Shown: positions 1-7,972 of the stretch, in pieces
How positions within the stretch are numbered: the first letter of the stretch is position 1
Layout: each line of letters begins with the position of its first letter
NCBI GenBank assembly: GCA_038210415.1
Contig: JBBQWS010000002.1
Coordinates: forward strand, 1 to 64,000
Reading direction: 5' to 3'
Length of the DNA stretch: 64,000 bases
Source of the DNA: JBBQWS01 sp038210415
GTDB lineage: Bacteria; Actinomycetota; Actinomycetes; Prado026
Position numbers and translations under genes: made by a program
The notes under the pieces: model-generated
Databases searched by the model: none
The model's input: only the letters and a program-made list of their open reading frames with translations
What the model was told of the DNA's origin: nothing

Positions 1-58
1 GGGCCAGATCCGCATCACGGTCGTCCGGGAGTCGCGTGCGACTGAGTACGCCCGCTGA
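1..58 (+). CDS. rny: Ribonuclease Y, C-terminal end only (partial)
   Basis: The window opens inside a reading frame whose last residues read GQIRITVVRESRATEYAR and then a TGA at 56-58. This closely matches the conserved C-terminus of RNase Y (typically GxIxVTVIRETRAxEYAK), the membrane-anchored endoribonuclease with KH and HD domains that starts mRNA turnover. Only 18 residues are visible, so no catalytic motif can be checked. rny lying just before miaB is a gene order seen in actinobacteria, which supports the call. miaB starts about 20 bases after the stop. Confidence 0.72.
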   Translation, partial: GQIRITVVRESRATEYAR

Positions 59-77
59 ACCGCCGTACGCTGGTCCG

Positions 78-1517
78 GTGACCGCACGCACGTATGACGT
101 TCGCACGCACGGATGTCAGATGAACGTGCACGACTCCGAGCGACTGACCGGTCTGCTGGAGCACGCGGGCTACGTCGCCGCGCCCGGAGGTGAGGCTGCC
201 GACGTCGTCGTATTCAACACGTGTGCGGTGCGGGAGAACGCCGACAACAAGCTCTACGGCAACCTCGGTCAGCTGGCTTCGGTGAAGAGGACCCACCCCG
301 GGATGCAGATCGCCGTCGGGGGCTGCCTTGCCCAGAAGGACCGCGCCACCATCACGCAGAAGGCGCCGTGGGTCGACGTGGTGTTCGGCACCCACAACAA
401 CGGGTCCCTGCCGACGCTGCTGGAGCGGGCCCGGCACAACGACGTCGCGCAGGTCGAGATCCTGGAGTCGCTCGAGGTTTTCCCATCGACGCTGCCGGCC
501 AGGCGCGAGTCGGCGTACGCCGCTTGGGTCGCCATCAGTGTTGGGTGCAACAACACCTGCACGTTCTGCATCGTCCCGTCGCTGCGCGGCACGGAGAAGG
601 ACCGCCGACCCGGTGACGTCCTGGCCGAGGTCGAGGCTCTGGTCGCCGAAGGTGTGCTCGAGGTGACCCTGCTCGGCCAGAACGTCAACTCGTACGGCGT
701 CGAGTTCGGCGACCGGGGCGCCTTCGCCAAGCTGCTGCGGGCCTGCGGATCGGTCGAGGGACTCGAGCGGGTGCGGTTCACCTCGCCGCACCCGCGCGAC
801 TTCACCGACGACGTCATCGCGGCGATGGCCGAGACGGCCAACGTCATGCCGCAGCTGCACATGCCGCTGCAGTCCGGCTCGGACGACGTGCTCCGGCGGA
901 TGCGCCGCTCGTACCGGGCGGACCGGTTCCTGGCGATCATCGACCGGGTGCGAGCGGCGATGCCCGAGGCGGCCATCTCGACCGACGTGATCGTGGGCTT
1001 CCCCGGCGAGACCGAGGCCGACTTCCGGGCGACCCTGGACGTCGTCGCGGCAGCGCGGTTCGCCGGCGCGTACACGTTCCAGTACTCGCCTCGGCCCGGG
1101 ACACCGGCGGCCACGCTCGACGGGCAGGTGCCGAAGGCGGTGGTCCAGGAGCGGTACGAGCGGCTCGTCGCTCTGCAGGCCGAGATCTCGCTCGCCGAGA
1201 ACCGGCGCCAGGTGGGCCGGGTACTCGACGTCCTGGTCGCCGACGGCGAAGGCCGCAAGGACGACGCCACCCACCGGATGAGCGGTCGCGCGCCGGACAA
1301 CCGGCTCGTGCATTTCACGGCCTGCCCTGCCCGGCCCGGCGACGTCGTGACGACCCGGGTGTCGTACGCAGCCCCGCACTACCTCGTCGCCGACGGTCCG
1401 GTGCTGTCGGTGCGGACGACCCGAGCCGGCGATGCGCACGAGGCGCGCACTGCGCCCGGTGCGTCCCCGGCCCGCTCCACGCCCGTCGCCCTCGGTCTCC
1501 CCTCCGTGCGCCGGTAG
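78..1517 (+). CDS. miaB: tRNA-2-methylthio-N6-dimethylallyladenosine synthase MiaB
   Basis: Radical-SAM methylthiotransferase that adds the 2-methylthio group to N6-isopentenyl-A37 of tRNAs reading UNN codons. It acts after MiaA, whose gene lies two genes downstream. Counting from the GTG at 78 (479 residues), the auxiliary 4Fe-4S cysteines are C13 (THGCQMN), C49 (NTCAVRE) and C83 (GGCLAQ). The radical-SAM CxxxCxxC is C157/C161/C164 (GCNNTCTFC). A C-terminal TRAM-like region follows. An in-frame upstream GTG at 36 would overlap rny; the start at 78 gives the usual N-terminus just ahead of YDVRTHGCQMN. Probably co-transcribed with the next two genes. Confidence 0.95.
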   Translation: MTARTYDVRTHGCQMNVHDSERLTGLLEHAGYVAAPGGEAADVVVFNTCAVRENADNKLYGNLGQLASVKRTHPGMQIAVGGCLAQKDRATITQKAPWVDVVFGTHNNGSLPTLLERARHNDVAQVEILESLEVFPSTLPARRESAYAAWVAISVGCNNTCTFCIVPSLRGTEKDRRPGDVLAEVEALVAEGVLEVTLLGQNVNSYGVEFGDRGAFAKLLRACGSVEGLERVRFTSPHPRDFTDDVIAAMAETANVMPQLHMPLQSGSDDVLRRMRRSYRADRFLAIIDRVRAAMPEAAISTDVIVGFPGETEADFRATLDVVAAARFAGAYTFQYSPRPGTPAATLDGQVPKAVVQERYERLVALQAEISLAENRRQVGRVLDVLVADGEGRKDDATHRMSGRAPDNRLVHFTACPARPGDVVTTRVSYAAPHYLVADGPVLSVRTTRAGDAHEARTAPGASPARSTPVALGLPSVRR

Positions 1518-1524
1518 CCCGCAC

Positions 1525-2229
1525 GTGCCCCCGCCGGACCAGCTGCTGATCGCTGCAGCCTTCTGCCCGCATCCGCCGCTGCTCGTGCCCGAGGTCGCCC
1601 AGGGGGCGGCAGGGGAGCTCGATGCGCTGCGGTCCGCCTGCCTGGCTGCGGTCGACGAGCTGCTGGCGCACGACCCGGAGTCGGTCGTCCTGCTGGGCGG
1701 CGCAGCGGCCGGCGCACGGTTCCCGTCGGACGCCGTCGGCACGCTCGCCGGATTCGGCGTCGACGTCCGCGTCGGCGCCGGTGACGGGCCGCCGGTGCTG
1801 CCACTGTCGCTGACCGTCGGCGCCTGGTTGCTCGACGAGACCGGGTACGTCGGACCGCGCATGTACGCCTCGGTGCCTGCCTCGGGCGCGGGGGCGCCGG
1901 CGCCGACGGGTCGGGTCGTGTGGCTCGTGCTGGGCGACGGGAGCGCCTGTCGCACCTCGCGGGCCCCGGGTGCGTACGACTCGCGGGCCGCCGGCTTCGA
2001 CGCCGAGGTGGCGCGGGCCCTCGCTGCCGGGCACGCGGGGCGGCTCGCCGCGCTCGACCCGACGCTGGCCGGTGAGCTGCGCGTGGCCGGGGTCGGCCCG
2101 TGGCGCGCGGTCGGCGAGGCGTGGGGTCCGGACCCGGCCCGGACGCAGCTGCGCTTCGACGACGCCCCGTACGGCGTGGGCTACTTCGTGGCGAGCTGGT
2201 CCCGGGGCGGCGGGCGCACCGGTGCCTGA
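1525..2229 (+). CDS. MEMO/class III extradiol dioxygenase-like protein between miaB and miaA
   Basis: Predicted 234-residue cytosolic protein starting at GTG 1525, 7 bases after miaB. The N-terminus (LLIAAAFCPHPPLLVPEV) carries the HPP signature of the LigB/MEMO-like class III extradiol dioxygenase fold. The middle has a Gly/Ala-rich VVLLGGAAAG strand-turn, and GDGSACR and GVGPWRAVGEA follow. The position between miaB and miaA is characteristic of an actinobacterial family with no settled function, so enzyme activity should not be assumed. Its last 8 bases overlap the miaA start, which implies translational coupling. A link to tRNA modification is inference from position only. Confidence 0.8.
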   Translation: MPPPDQLLIAAAFCPHPPLLVPEVAQGAAGELDALRSACLAAVDELLAHDPESVVLLGGAAAGARFPSDAVGTLAGFGVDVRVGAGDGPPVLPLSLTVGAWLLDETGYVGPRMYASVPASGAGAPAPTGRVVWLVLGDGSACRTSRAPGAYDSRAAGFDAEVARALAAGHAGRLAALDPTLAGELRVAGVGPWRAVGEAWGPDPARTQLRFDDAPYGVGYFVASWSRGGGRTGA

Positions 2230-3193
2230 GAATGCGGACCCGGCTCCGAGCGTGCCGCTTCCCATCGTCGCCGTCGTGGGTCCGACGGCGGCCGGGAAGT
2301 CGGACCTGGGGCTCGACCTCGCGCTGGCCCTCGACGGCGAGGTCGTCAACGCCGACTCGATGCAGATCTACCGAGGCATGGACATCGGCACGGCCAAACT
2401 GCCCGTGGCGCAGCGGCGCGGTGTCCCGCACCACCTGCTTGACGTCCTCGACGTCAAGCAGGACGCGCGGGTCGCTGCCTACCAGACCGCCGCTCGGGCG
2501 GCATTCGACCAGATCAGGGCGCGCGACCGGGTCCCTGTGCTGGTCGGTGGCTCTGGCCTCTACGTGGCCGCGGTGCTCGACCGGCTCGACTTCCCGGGCA
2601 CCGACCCGGTGGTGCGGGCTGCCCTCGAGGCCGAGCTCGACAGTGACGGCGCACCTGTCCTGCACGCGAGGCTGGCCCGGCTCGACCCGGCGGCGGCGGC
2701 GGCGATCGCGCCGGCCAACGGACGCAAGATCGTGCGTGCCCTCGAGGTCATCGAGCTGACGGGTGGTCCGTTCGCGGCCGCACTCCCGGTCGGGTCGGCG
2801 GCCGAGCTGGTGCCGTCGGTACGCATCGGGCTGCTGGCCCCGCGGCCGCTGCTGCACGAGCGGATCCGCCTGCGGGTCGACCGGATGTGGGCCGACGGCC
2901 TTGTCGACGAGGTCCGGGAGCTCGAGCGGGTCGGGCTGCGCGTAGGGCGGACAGCGCCGCGAGCGCTCGGCTACGCCCAGGTGCTGCGCTGGTTCGACGG
3001 CACCGGGACCGAGGCGGACGCCGTCGAAGCGACCGTGGTCGCGACCCGCCAGTTCGCCCGCCGACAGGAGACGTGGTTCCGCCGCGATCCAGGGGTCCGG
3101 TGGCTGCCGTTCGACGCGCCGGACCTGCTCGACCAGGCGCTCCGCCTGGTCAGGCAGGCGACTTGCGCCACGGGGTGTACAACGCCCAGGTGA
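2222..3193 (+). CDS. miaA: tRNA dimethylallyltransferase MiaA
   Basis: Transfers the dimethylallyl group from DMAPP to N6 of A37 in tRNA, making the substrate that MiaB then methylthiolates. From GTG 2222 (323 residues), the P-loop GPTAAGKS is at residues 20-27. It is followed by the family motifs NADSMQIYRGMDIGTAK, GVPHHLLDVLD, VPVLVGGSGLY and the C-terminal TRQFARRQETWFRRD. A GTG at 2252 is an alternative start that would leave only five residues ahead of the first strand. The 3' end overlaps the convergent membrane-protein gene by 44 bases. Confidence 0.96.
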   Translation: MPENADPAPSVPLPIVAVVGPTAAGKSDLGLDLALALDGEVVNADSMQIYRGMDIGTAKLPVAQRRGVPHHLLDVLDVKQDARVAAYQTAARAAFDQIRARDRVPVLVGGSGLYVAAVLDRLDFPGTDPVVRAALEAELDSDGAPVLHARLARLDPAAAAAIAPANGRKIVRALEVIELTGGPFAAALPVGSAAELVPSVRIGLLAPRPLLHERIRLRVDRMWADGLVDEVRELERVGLRVGRTAPRALGYAQVLRWFDGTGTEADAVEATVVATRQFARRQETWFRRDPGVRWLPFDAPDLLDQALRLVRQATCATGCTTPR

Positions 3194-4187
3194 GCCAGCC
3201 GATCGCGCCGACCGGGATCTCCAGCAGATACGTGAAGAAGAAGCTGAACAGCAGGATGCCGGCGGCCGACGCGGCCGGGTCACCACCGAACTTCGCGAGC
3301 AGCGCCGCCGCCCCGGTCTCGGCGACGCCCACCCCGCTGGGAGTCGCGACGAACGACGTCAGCAGCCGCCCGAACGCAAAGCCGGCGAACACCTCCGTGA
3401 CGGTCAACGTGCTGCCGACCGCGTGCAGGCACTGCCAGGCCAACAGCGCCTGCAGGCCGGAGTAGGCGAGCATGCCCAGCGTCATGGTGATCCAGCCGTC
3501 GCGCAGCACCCCGAGCGCGCGGTGCCGGAAGTCGAGCACGGCCGACTCCCAGTGCACCTCGCGAGTCCGACCGGCCACCTGGAGCACCCGGTGCCCGACG
3601 TAGCCGATGGTCTTCGAGGCGAACACGGCGACGCGTTCGCTGGAGAGCACCCCGATGCCGGCGGTGACGACGACCGCGAGGACGGCTGCGGCGACGGTGG
3701 CGCCGATCACCAGGCGGCGGTCGGTGATGTCTCCGGTGACGAGCAGCCCGATCAGGGCCAGGCATGGCAGCGCGAGCTTGTTCAACACGTTCCACGCGCC
3801 GGTGACGACGGTGAACAAGGTGGTCGCCGCCGGTCGGAACCCCCACGACCCGGTCATCGCGAAGGTGGCGGCGATGCCGACCGCGCCGCCGAACGGCACG
3901 AGGTTCGACACCGCGCTGCCAGCCAGGTTGAGCGTCAGGGCCTGGGCGTGGGTGAGACCGGGCAGGGCGCCGACGAGCACGAACGTGTATGCGAAGAGAC
4001 CGGCCGCCCAGACCACGAACATCAGGGCGAGGGTCGTGGCTGAAAGGGAGCGGAGCCGGCCCCAGATCTGCTCGTAGTCGGTGCCGGTGACCTTCGGGAG
4101 CACGAACGCGATCAGCAGCGCGACGATGGTGAACGACCCGGCGACCTGGGCGAGCCGGAGCAGCTGCCTACGCCGCCCGTGGGTCAT
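3150..4187 (-). CDS. Lysylphosphatidylglycerol synthase TM-region-like (UPF0104) membrane protein
   Basis: Integral membrane protein of 345 residues with about eight hydrophobic segments, of the flippase/AglD/LPG-synthetase TM family (UPF0104). Family landmarks visible are LNLAGSAVSNLVPFGGAVGIA in the first half and LLTSFVATPSGVGVAETG near the C-terminus. There is no C-terminal aminoacyl-transferase domain, so it cannot make lysyl-PG alone. Members are thought to flip or bind lipid-linked substrates. ATG start at 4187 overlaps the stop of the deacetylase gene by 4 bases, so the two are translated as a unit. The partnership suggests work on a glycolipid or lipid-linked sugar (inference). Confidence 0.85.
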   Translation of the reverse strand: MTHGRRRQLLRLAQVAGSFTIVALLIAFVLPKVTGTDYEQIWGRLRSLSATTLALMFVVWAAGLFAYTFVLVGALPGLTHAQALTLNLAGSAVSNLVPFGGAVGIAATFAMTGSWGFRPAATTLFTVVTGAWNVLNKLALPCLALIGLLVTGDITDRRLVIGATVAAAVLAVVVTAGIGVLSSERVAVFASKTIGYVGHRVLQVAGRTREVHWESAVLDFRHRALGVLRDGWITMTLGMLAYSGLQALLAWQCLHAVGSTLTVTEVFAGFAFGRLLTSFVATPSGVGVAETGAAALLAKFGGDPAASAAGILLFSFFFTYLLEIPVGAIGWLTWALYTPWRKSPA

Positions 4188-5044
4188 GCTCCGTCGGCCG
4201 GAGCCGAACGCACCGAGTCGAAGATGTCGTCCAGCGCCCCAGCGGGGCGTCCCCGCTCGACATACCACTCGCGGCCGAACACCTGGCGGAACAACGGGAT
4301 CGGCAACCGCAGGAAAGCTGCGAGAGTGCGGTCGGCACCGTCGGCGGTGGCCTGGCTGGCGTGGGCGGCCATCGAGGTGCGCTTGCGGATCGCGTGGCCG
4401 CGGACGTCGACACGGTGGGTGATCTCGGACCGCGGGGAGTAGGCCAGCTCGAACGCCGACACGTCGAACCCCGCGGGGAACCGGTAGACCCGGCGGACCA
4501 AGCCCAGGGCCCGGTTGAGCAGGTCGCGGTCGACGGTGGCCTCGAGGACGACGCGGGTCCCGGCGAGCTCCGCCGCTCGGCGCCCGACGTGGTGCACGTG
4601 GATGTGGTCGGGGTGGCCGTACCCACCGATCGAGTCGTAGGTGGTGAGCACGTCGGCCCGCTCCTCGCGCAGCAGCGCTGCCAGCCGCTCGGCCGGCTCG
4701 TCGACGCCGGCCTGCACGAACGCCCCCCGACCGCCTTCGTCGCCGTGCAGGCCCGAGTCGGCGTAGCCGAGCCACTCGACGCGAGCACAGCCGAGGGCGG
4801 TGGCCGAGCGACGTAGCTCCTCCCTGCGGACGGCGGCGAGGTCCGCGCCGTCGGAAAGGAAGTCGGAGGCCACCAGCCCCACCGCACCGTCGGTGGCGAC
4901 GACCAGCACGACCCGGTGCCCCTCGGCGCTGGCGCGGGCCATCGTGCCGGAGGTCAGCAGCGCTTCGTCGTCAGGGTGAGCGTGGAACACGACCAGCGTG
5001 AAGCGGGACCGGAGGCTCGGCCGGGGCGGTCCTGAGGTATCCAT
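4184..5044 (-). CDS. PIG-L/LmbE family zinc deacetylase
   Basis: Predicted Zn-dependent N-acetyl-sugar deacetylase of the PIG-L/MshB/LmbE family, 286 residues. The metal and catalytic motif AHPDDE is at residues 22-27 and the second zinc-binding motif GHPDHIH at 143-149, both intact. Family members deacetylate GlcNAc-inositol (MshB), GlcNAc-PI (PIG-L) or antibiotic precursors. The sequence alone does not fix the substrate here. It is the first gene of a two-gene minus-strand operon with the UPF0104 membrane protein and is divergent, by 63 bases, from a GT4 glycosyltransferase, which favours a role in making a deacetylated glycoconjugate. Confidence 0.88.
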   Translation of the reverse strand: MDTSGPPRPSLRSRFTLVVFHAHPDDEALLTSGTMARASAEGHRVVLVVATDGAVGLVASDFLSDGADLAAVRREELRRSATALGCARVEWLGYADSGLHGDEGGRGAFVQAGVDEPAERLAALLREERADVLTTYDSIGGYGHPDHIHVHHVGRRAAELAGTRVVLEATVDRDLLNRALGLVRRVYRFPAGFDVSAFELAYSPRSEITHRVDVRGHAIRKRTSMAAHASQATADGADRTLAAFLRLPIPLFRQVFGREWYVERGRPAGALDDIFDSVRSAPADGA

Positions 5045-5107
5045 AGGCTCCTATCGTCCCGCACCCGGTTGGGTGAAACGGTCAACGGGTGACTACCGTC
5101 GTGCCCT

Positions 5108-6268
5108 GTGAAGATCGTGCACCTCTCCGACTGCTACCTGCCGCGTCTCGGTGGCATCGAGATGCAGGTCCGCGACCTGGCCCGTCGGCAGCACGCTGCG
5201 GGCCACGACGTGCACGTGATCACCACGACCCCTGCTGCGCCGCGTGGGCGTGCGCCTGTCGAGCCGGACGGCCTCGACGGAGTCTCGGTGCACCGCCTGG
5301 CCGCCGACCTGCCGTACGAGCTCCCGGTCAACCTGCGGGCCCCGGCGGGCGTTCGTCAGGTGCTCGATCGCGCCCGCGCGCAGGGCCATCCGTTCGAGGC
5401 CGCCCACGTGCACGCGGGGGTGGTCAGCCCGTTCGCGTTCTCGGTGGCGAAGGTCGCGGCCGACGCCATGGTGCCGACGACGATCACGCTGCACTGTCTG
5501 TGGGGCTACCTCACGCCGGCCTTCCGGCTGCTGGACGGGCGATCGCACTGGAGCCGGTGGCCGGTCGTGTTCTCTGCGGTGAGCGAGGTGGCGGCGCTTC
5601 CGGTACGCCGGATCGTCGGCCCCAGCATCGACGTCGAGGTGCTGCCGAACGGAATCGAGGCCAAGGACTGGGAGGTCGACCGGCTGCCCCGCGACGCCGA
5701 CGACGTGCTCGTGGTGGGGGTGATGCGGCTGGCTGCCCGCAAGCGCCCGATGCAGATGCTGCGGGCCCTGCGCGAGGCGCGTGACCTCGTCCCGGCTTCG
5801 ATCCGACTGCGGGCCAAGATCATCGGCGAAGGGCCGGAGCGGCGTTCCCTCGAGCGGTACCTCAGCCGGGCAGGCATGTCCGGGTGGGTCGAGCTCACCG
5901 GTCGGCTGACCCGCGACGAGATCCGCGAGGTCTACCGCAGGGCGGACGTCTTCGTCGCGCCGGCGAACCTCGAGTCGTTCGGGATCGCCGCGCTCGAGGC
6001 CAGATCGGCCGGCGTGCCAGTCGTCGCCAAGGCCAACAGTGGCATCCGCGAGTTCGTCTCGCACGAGGTCGAAGGCCTGCTCGCAGCAACCGACGCGGAG
6101 CTGGCCGGCGCGCTCGTCCGCCTGTGCCGCGACGCGGAGCTGCGTGACCGGATCGCCGCGCACAACCGCAGCGTGCCCCCGTCGGTCACCTGGGACGACG
6201 TTCTCGTGCGCACCGACGCCATCTACGCGCAGGCGGCGCGGCTGCTCGCCGCCGGGCCGCGACCCTAA
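5108..6268 (+). CDS. GT4 family glycosyltransferase
   Basis: Retaining GT-B fold glycosyltransferase, 386 residues from GTG 5108. The N-terminal acceptor domain opens with KIVHLSDCYLPRLGGIE, containing the glycine-rich GGIE loop typical of PimB-like enzymes. The C-terminal nucleotide-sugar domain has KIIGEGPERRSLERYL and the EX7E-type region NLESFGIAALEARSAGVPVV near residues 290-305. Acceptor and sugar are unknown. It lacks the N-terminal signature of MshA. It may act with the divergently placed deacetylase and membrane protein. Only 9 bases separate it from dapF, so it may share transcription with dapF. Confidence 0.87.
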   Translation: MKIVHLSDCYLPRLGGIEMQVRDLARRQHAAGHDVHVITTTPAAPRGRAPVEPDGLDGVSVHRLAADLPYELPVNLRAPAGVRQVLDRARAQGHPFEAAHVHAGVVSPFAFSVAKVAADAMVPTTITLHCLWGYLTPAFRLLDGRSHWSRWPVVFSAVSEVAALPVRRIVGPSIDVEVLPNGIEAKDWEVDRLPRDADDVLVVGVMRLAARKRPMQMLRALREARDLVPASIRLRAKIIGEGPERRSLERYLSRAGMSGWVELTGRLTRDEIREVYRRADVFVAPANLESFGIAALEARSAGVPVVAKANSGIREFVSHEVEGLLAATDAELAGALVRLCRDAELRDRIAAHNRSVPPSVTWDDVLVRTDAIYAQAARLLAAGPRP

Positions 6269-6277
6269 ACTGGCCGG

Positions 6278-7141
6278 GTGACCATCGGCGGCGAGCTCGC
6301 GAGCGGGATCCCGTTCGTCAAGGGGCACGGCACCGAGAACGACTTCGTGGTCCTCCCCGACCTCGCCGACGAGCTCGACCTCACTCCGGCTCTGGTGGCG
6401 GCCCTGTGCGACCGCCGCAGCGGCATCGGGGCCGACGGCGTCCTGCGGGTGGTGCCGGGTGCAGCCTCGGGCGGGCCGGCGTTCTTCATGGATCACCGCA
6501 ACGCGGACGGGTCGCTGGCCGAGATGTGTGGCAACGGCGCCCGCGTCTTCGGGCGCTACCTGGTCGCCTCCGGCCTCGTCGAACCTGGCGAGGTTGTCGT
6601 CGGCACGCGCGCTGGCGACCGACGCCTGTTCGTCCCGACCGACGGCGACATCACCGTCGACATGGGGCCGGCGACGATCCTCGGTCACCAGGGGGTGACG
6701 GTGGCGGTCGACGGCTTCCAGCTGGCGGCGATCCCCGTCGACGTCGGCAACCCGCACGCGGTGGCGTTCGTCGACGACCTGGCGGCAGTGGGGCGGCTCC
6801 TCGACCCGCCCGAGGTGCTGCCGGCCGAGGTGTTCCCGCACGGCGTCAACGTCGAATTCGTGGTCGAGCGAGGTGACCGGCACGTCGCCATGCGGGTCTT
6901 CGAGCGCGGTGTGGGCGAGACCAGGTCGTGCGGCACCGGGGCCTGCGCGGTTTTCGCGGTGGTTCAGGCGCGGCACGCCGACGCACCGCTGGGCGACGAC
7001 GGCGACGAGTGGGTGGTCGACGTGCCCGGTGGTCGCCTGCGGCTGCGCGACAACGGCGATGGTGGCGTCGACCTGACCGGTCCCGCGGTCCTGGTCGCCG
7101 AGGGGACCATCGACCGCGACTGGCTGGAGGGCCACCGATGA
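6278..7141 (+). CDS. dapF: Diaminopimelate epimerase
   Basis: Interconverts LL- and meso-diaminopimelate, the last step before meso-DAP enters peptidoglycan or is decarboxylated to lysine. It is a cytosolic, PLP-independent two-base enzyme. The two catalytic cysteines are intact: C84 in EMCGNGARVFGRY and C218 in TRSCGTGACA. The N-terminal KGHGTENDFVV motif and the substrate-binding VGNPHAVAF are also present. Length 287 is normal for actinobacteria. Start GTG 6278. Its stop overlaps the next ATG (ATGA). Confidence 0.97.
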   Translation: MTIGGELASGIPFVKGHGTENDFVVLPDLADELDLTPALVAALCDRRSGIGADGVLRVVPGAASGGPAFFMDHRNADGSLAEMCGNGARVFGRYLVASGLVEPGEVVVGTRAGDRRLFVPTDGDITVDMGPATILGHQGVTVAVDGFQLAAIPVDVGNPHAVAFVDDLAAVGRLLDPPEVLPAEVFPHGVNVEFVVERGDRHVAMRVFERGVGETRSCGTGACAVFAVVQARHADAPLGDDGDEWVVDVPGGRLRLRDNGDGGVDLTGPAVLVAEGTIDRDWLEGHR

Positions 7142-7914
7142 CCGACCAGCGGGCTCCAGATGCGCTGGACACCGTCCTCGCCGCCAAGGACGTCATCTCC
7201 GGGGTCGGAGGTGGGTTCATGATCTCGCGGTACGCCAAGGCCGCGGCTGTCGACCTCGACCTCGCAGGTGGTCGGTGGACCCCGTACTTCGCCGGGCGTT
7301 GCGGCTTCCTCGGTGATGTCGACGCCGACGTCGTGGTCGCCGCCGCGGCCTTCTTCCCGTCCGCGGTGGTACGCCAGTGCTGGGACGAGTCCGCTGCCGT
7401 ACGCCGCGGCCCAGACAGCTTCCGGGGCGGGCTCCGCTACGCCCAGGCCTGCCACGAGTGGGGCCAGGCGCGGCTCGCCGGCTGGTCCGGCGCCGGCCGG
7501 TTCGCCGAGCTCGGGCTCAGGATCGTCGACGCGGTGGACGTCGCCGGCCTGCCCCTGTTCGCGTCCTGGCGGGCCGCTGCGCTCCCGGACGACGCCGCGG
7601 CCCGGGCCGCCCAGGTCGTGCACCTGCTCCGTGAGCACCGAGGTGGGGCGCATGCCGTGGCCGTGGTCTCCAGTGGCCTCACCCCGCTGGAGTCCGTCCT
7701 GGCCGGGCCGGGCGGAGTCGCCAACGCCGAATTCTTTCAGTGGCCCGGTCCGTTCGCCGAGCCTTCGGACTCGTTGCGCGAGCGGCGGCAGCAGTGTGAG
7801 CGGCTGACCGACCAGATCGTGGCCCCGGCCTACGCAGCGCTCGAGGCGGCCGAACGCGACGAGCTCGTCGAGCTGCTCGGGCAGGCCGCGGCGGTGGCGT
7901 TCGCTCCGCGCTAG
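7138..7914 (+). CDS. SCO6745-family-like uncharacterised protein
   Basis: A 258-residue helical protein read from ATG 7138, which overlaps the dapF stop in an ATGA. It resembles the SCO6745 family common in actinobacteria. The landmark is the N-terminal segment YFAGRCGFLGDVDADVVVAA, which matches the family pattern of an aromatic, a glycine-arginine pair, LG and a run of small residues before FFPSAVVRQCW. No catalytic motif or membrane segment is seen and biochemical function is not established. Placement directly behind dapF may only reflect shared transcription. Confidence 0.6.
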   Translation: MTDQRAPDALDTVLAAKDVISGVGGGFMISRYAKAAAVDLDLAGGRWTPYFAGRCGFLGDVDADVVVAAAAFFPSAVVRQCWDESAAVRRGPDSFRGGLRYAQACHEWGQARLAGWSGAGRFAELGLRIVDAVDVAGLPLFASWRAAALPDDAAARAAQVVHLLREHRGGAHAVAVVSSGLTPLESVLAGPGGVANAEFFQWPGPFAEPSDSLRERRQQCERLTDQIVAPAYAALEAAERDELVELLGQAAAVAFAPR

Positions 7915-7972
7915 CGCGCGCAGGGCGAATTGGGTTCGCCCCGGCCAGTGCAGCGTGCAACCCTGGAGCATC

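Noticed and set aside
4184..6268. Mycothiol synthesis pair MshA/MshB
   Set aside because: The GT4 protein lacks the MshA N-terminal signature and the deacetylase is only generally PIG-L-like, so the specific assignment is not supported.
5093..7135. 680-codon minus frame opposite the GT4 and dapF genes
   Set aside because: Antisense artefact of GC-rich third positions. Both plus-strand genes have intact family motifs.
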